From: Bacillus sp. DNRA2
GTDB taxonomy: Bacteria; Bacillota; Bacilli; Bacillales; Cytobacillaceae
Assembly (NCBI RefSeq): GCF_012843265.1
Contig: NZ_JABAIT010000026.1
Span: forward strand, 1-50,559
Direction: 5' to 3'
Length of the DNA: 50,559 nucleotides
Position numbers and translations under genes: made by a program. The notes under the pieces are model-generated. The model saw only the letters and a list, made by a program, of their open reading frames with translations. It was not told the DNA's origin and made no database searches. The first letter of the stretch is position 1. Every line of letters begins with the position of its first letter. Below, one piece after another: positions 50,340-50,559 of this stretch.

Positions 50340-50494
50340 TTGTTACATTATTGACACAAATTCTTCTTAACTGCATTAACACTATGTTATATGTTAAAAA
50401 CGCGGATTATCATTATTCTTTTGTATAAATATGCAATAAAATATCAGCTAATATTATTGCAAGAACAAAATCGCTAACGCGACTTAATACCCAC

Positions 50495-50527
50495 GACCCA
50501 AGTGAAGGTTATTCACTTGGGTCTTTT
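50495..50527 (+). terminator. Strong rightward terminator at the window edge
   Basis: GACCCAAGTGAA and TTCACTTGGGTC form a 12-bp perfect stem around GGTTA, then TTTTCTC on the plus strand. No rightward gene precedes it in the 230 bases after the hydrogenase promoter region, so it may end a small RNA. Confidence 0.8.
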
Positions 50528-50559
50528 CTCGCCTGGCGCATTGTTCCATTACAAAAAGG

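Overview
The window looks like low-GC Bacillaceae chromosome from an endospore former (Bacillus, Neobacillus or a similar genus; the species cannot be told from sequence alone). The evidence is the gene content: a yodT-yodS-yodR-yodQ-yodP-kamR-kamA-yokU lysine locus, a YjcZ-type sporulation peptide, and YpmS, SCO1, MsrA/MsrB, DegV and class D sortase genes. Initiation signals are strong Gram-positive Shine-Dalgarno sequences with ATG, GTG and TTG starts. No rRNA, tRNA or CRISPR array was seen.

Layout. (1) 0-9.4 kb is an AT-rich accessory patchwork: a truncated MmcQ/YjbR gene, small hypotheticals, an IS110-type remnant beside a truncated SDR gene, two aldo/keto reductases with a divergent AraC regulator, a GNAT acetyltransferase, an ASCH protein, a RelE/ParE-type toxin-antitoxin pair and a DUF3888 protein. 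(2) 9.5-16 kb is a type VII-secretion polymorphic toxin locus (YwqH-like, YwqI-like, LXG toxin). It carries three toxin tips (an EHR/HFH putative nuclease, a WHH nuclease and EndoU), each followed by a candidate immunity gene. All three toxin reading frames and the YwqI-like helper are broken, while the immunity genes are intact. (3) 16.1-21.4 kb holds small unknown genes. Copies of the 3' end of kamA plus yokU lie at 10.5-11.3 kb and 16.1-16.9 kb, in direct orientation with the real kamA-yokU at 21.6-23.3 kb, so regions 2 and 3 lie between repeats of the kamA/yokU boundary. A terminator-like palindromic repeat, about 13 full or half copies, is scattered over 0.3-21 kb and was not seen to the right of kamA.

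(4) 21.6-29.9 kb is the lysine / beta-lysine operon. A sigma-E-like promoter precedes yodT. A sigma-54 -24/-12 promoter precedes kamA, directly downstream of its probable activator gene kamR. (5) 29.9-40.1 kb is ordinary core genome: an S66 peptidase homologue lacking its nucleophile serine, an FAD oxidoreductase, YjcZ, DUF502, MsrA/MsrB, DUF4397, an RsmF-type methyltransferase, YpmS, SCO1, DegV and sortase D. (6) 40.1-50.3 kb is one leftward operon for a membrane-bound [NiFe] uptake hydrogenase: small subunit, large subunit, cytochrome b, maturation protease, a Rieske-like protein with cysteines in place of the ligand histidines, then hypA-hypB-hypF-hypC-hypD-hypE. Together these supply the enzyme, its quinone-linked anchor and a full set of NiFe(CN)2CO assembly proteins.

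The points most worth a second look are the kamA-yokU triplication with its toxin-tip array, the palindromic repeat family tied to cargo-gene 3' ends, the all-cysteine Rieske-like protein in the hydrogenase operon, and the S66 homologue without its nucleophile.
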